Origin: an uncultured Methanobrevibacter sp.
Lineage (GTDB): Archaea; Methanobacteriota; Methanobacteria; Methanobacteriales; Methanobacteriaceae
NCBI RefSeq assembly: GCF_937906425.1
Contig: NZ_CALCYR010000060.1
Coordinates: forward strand, 1-5,071
Direction of reading: 5' to 3'
Length of the DNA: 5,071 nucleotides
In this document: piece by piece, positions 4,922 to 5,071 of the stretch
Layout: each line of letters starts with the position of its first letter
Numbering within the stretch: position 1 is the stretch's first letter
The notes under the pieces: generated by a model
The model's database searches: none
What the model was told of the DNA's origin: nothing
Seen by the model: only the letters and a program-made list of their open reading frames with translations
Position numbers and translations under genes: made by a program

Positions 4922-5016
4922 AAATTCTTTTTAACTAATTTTTAATTTTTTTACTACTTTTTTACTAATTTTTTAATTTTTTACTAATTTTCTAATGCTT
5001 TTTCTCAAATTAGTTA
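4922..5016 (+). other. T-rich tail with ACTAATTTT repeats and a 13-bp inverted repeat
   Basis: Repeated ACTAATTTT-type units occur at 4935, 4964 and 4983, separated by T-runs, and probably act as back-up terminators. TTTTAACTAATTT (4929-4941) is a perfect inverted repeat of AAATTAGTTAAAA (5007-5019), enclosing about 65 nt. No ORF was seen. Confidence 0.55.
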
Positions 5017-5071
5017 AAATTAAATTAAATTAAATTAAATTAAATTAAATTAAATTAAATTAAATTAAATT
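5017..5071. repeat. Pentanucleotide repeat, AAATT x 11, at the contig end
   Basis: Eleven exact, uninterrupted AAATT units run to the last base of the window. The true length is unknown because the sequence stops inside the array. This is either a real microsatellite that blocked assembly or an assembler extension artefact. Confidence 0.9.

Overview
The window looks like a contig from a methanogenic archaeon of the Methanobacteriaceae, most likely Methanobrevibacter or a close relative such as Methanosphaera. The reasons are a methanogen-type F420H2 oxidase (FprA), a group II chaperonin (thermosome) subunit with a GGM-rich tail, archaeal BRE/TATA-like promoters, oligo-T terminators and extremely AT-rich intergenic DNA. 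The assignment is inferred from protein character, not from a search. Positions 1-37 are not biological: they match the Illumina read-1 adapter. The right end runs out in eleven perfect AAATT units, so both ends look like assembly ends.

Layout, all on the + strand: AT-rich leader (38-242); fprA (243-1466), whose stop codon sits inside a perfect inverted repeat followed by T-runs; a gene desert of about 1.7 kb (1467-3184); the thermosome gene (3185-4846); then a hairpin and T-rich termination zone (4846-5016) and the terminal AAATT repeat (5017-5071).

The desert is strongly T-rich on the + strand and mostly featureless, but three islands stand out. Island A (2007-2105) has a 16-nt inverted repeat plus two other helices that compete with it, with a TATA-like box about 25-30 nt upstream. 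Island B (2581-2735) has two adjacent long-range stems. The first pairs over 15 positions with both non-Watson-Crick pairs being G-U on the + strand. Its loop carries a C5 tract resembling the 16S rRNA anti-Shine-Dalgarno sequence, and a good BRE/TATA lies at the expected distance. Island C (3056-3135) is a GC-richer block just upstream of the thermosome promoter, which could be a small RNA or a 22-codon ORF. A and B are the best candidates for undescribed small RNAs.

The two proteins do not form an operon. FprA reduces O2 to water with F420H2, and the thermosome refolds proteins. Both fit a stress-tolerance role in a strict anaerobe, but nothing in the sequence shows that they are regulated together.
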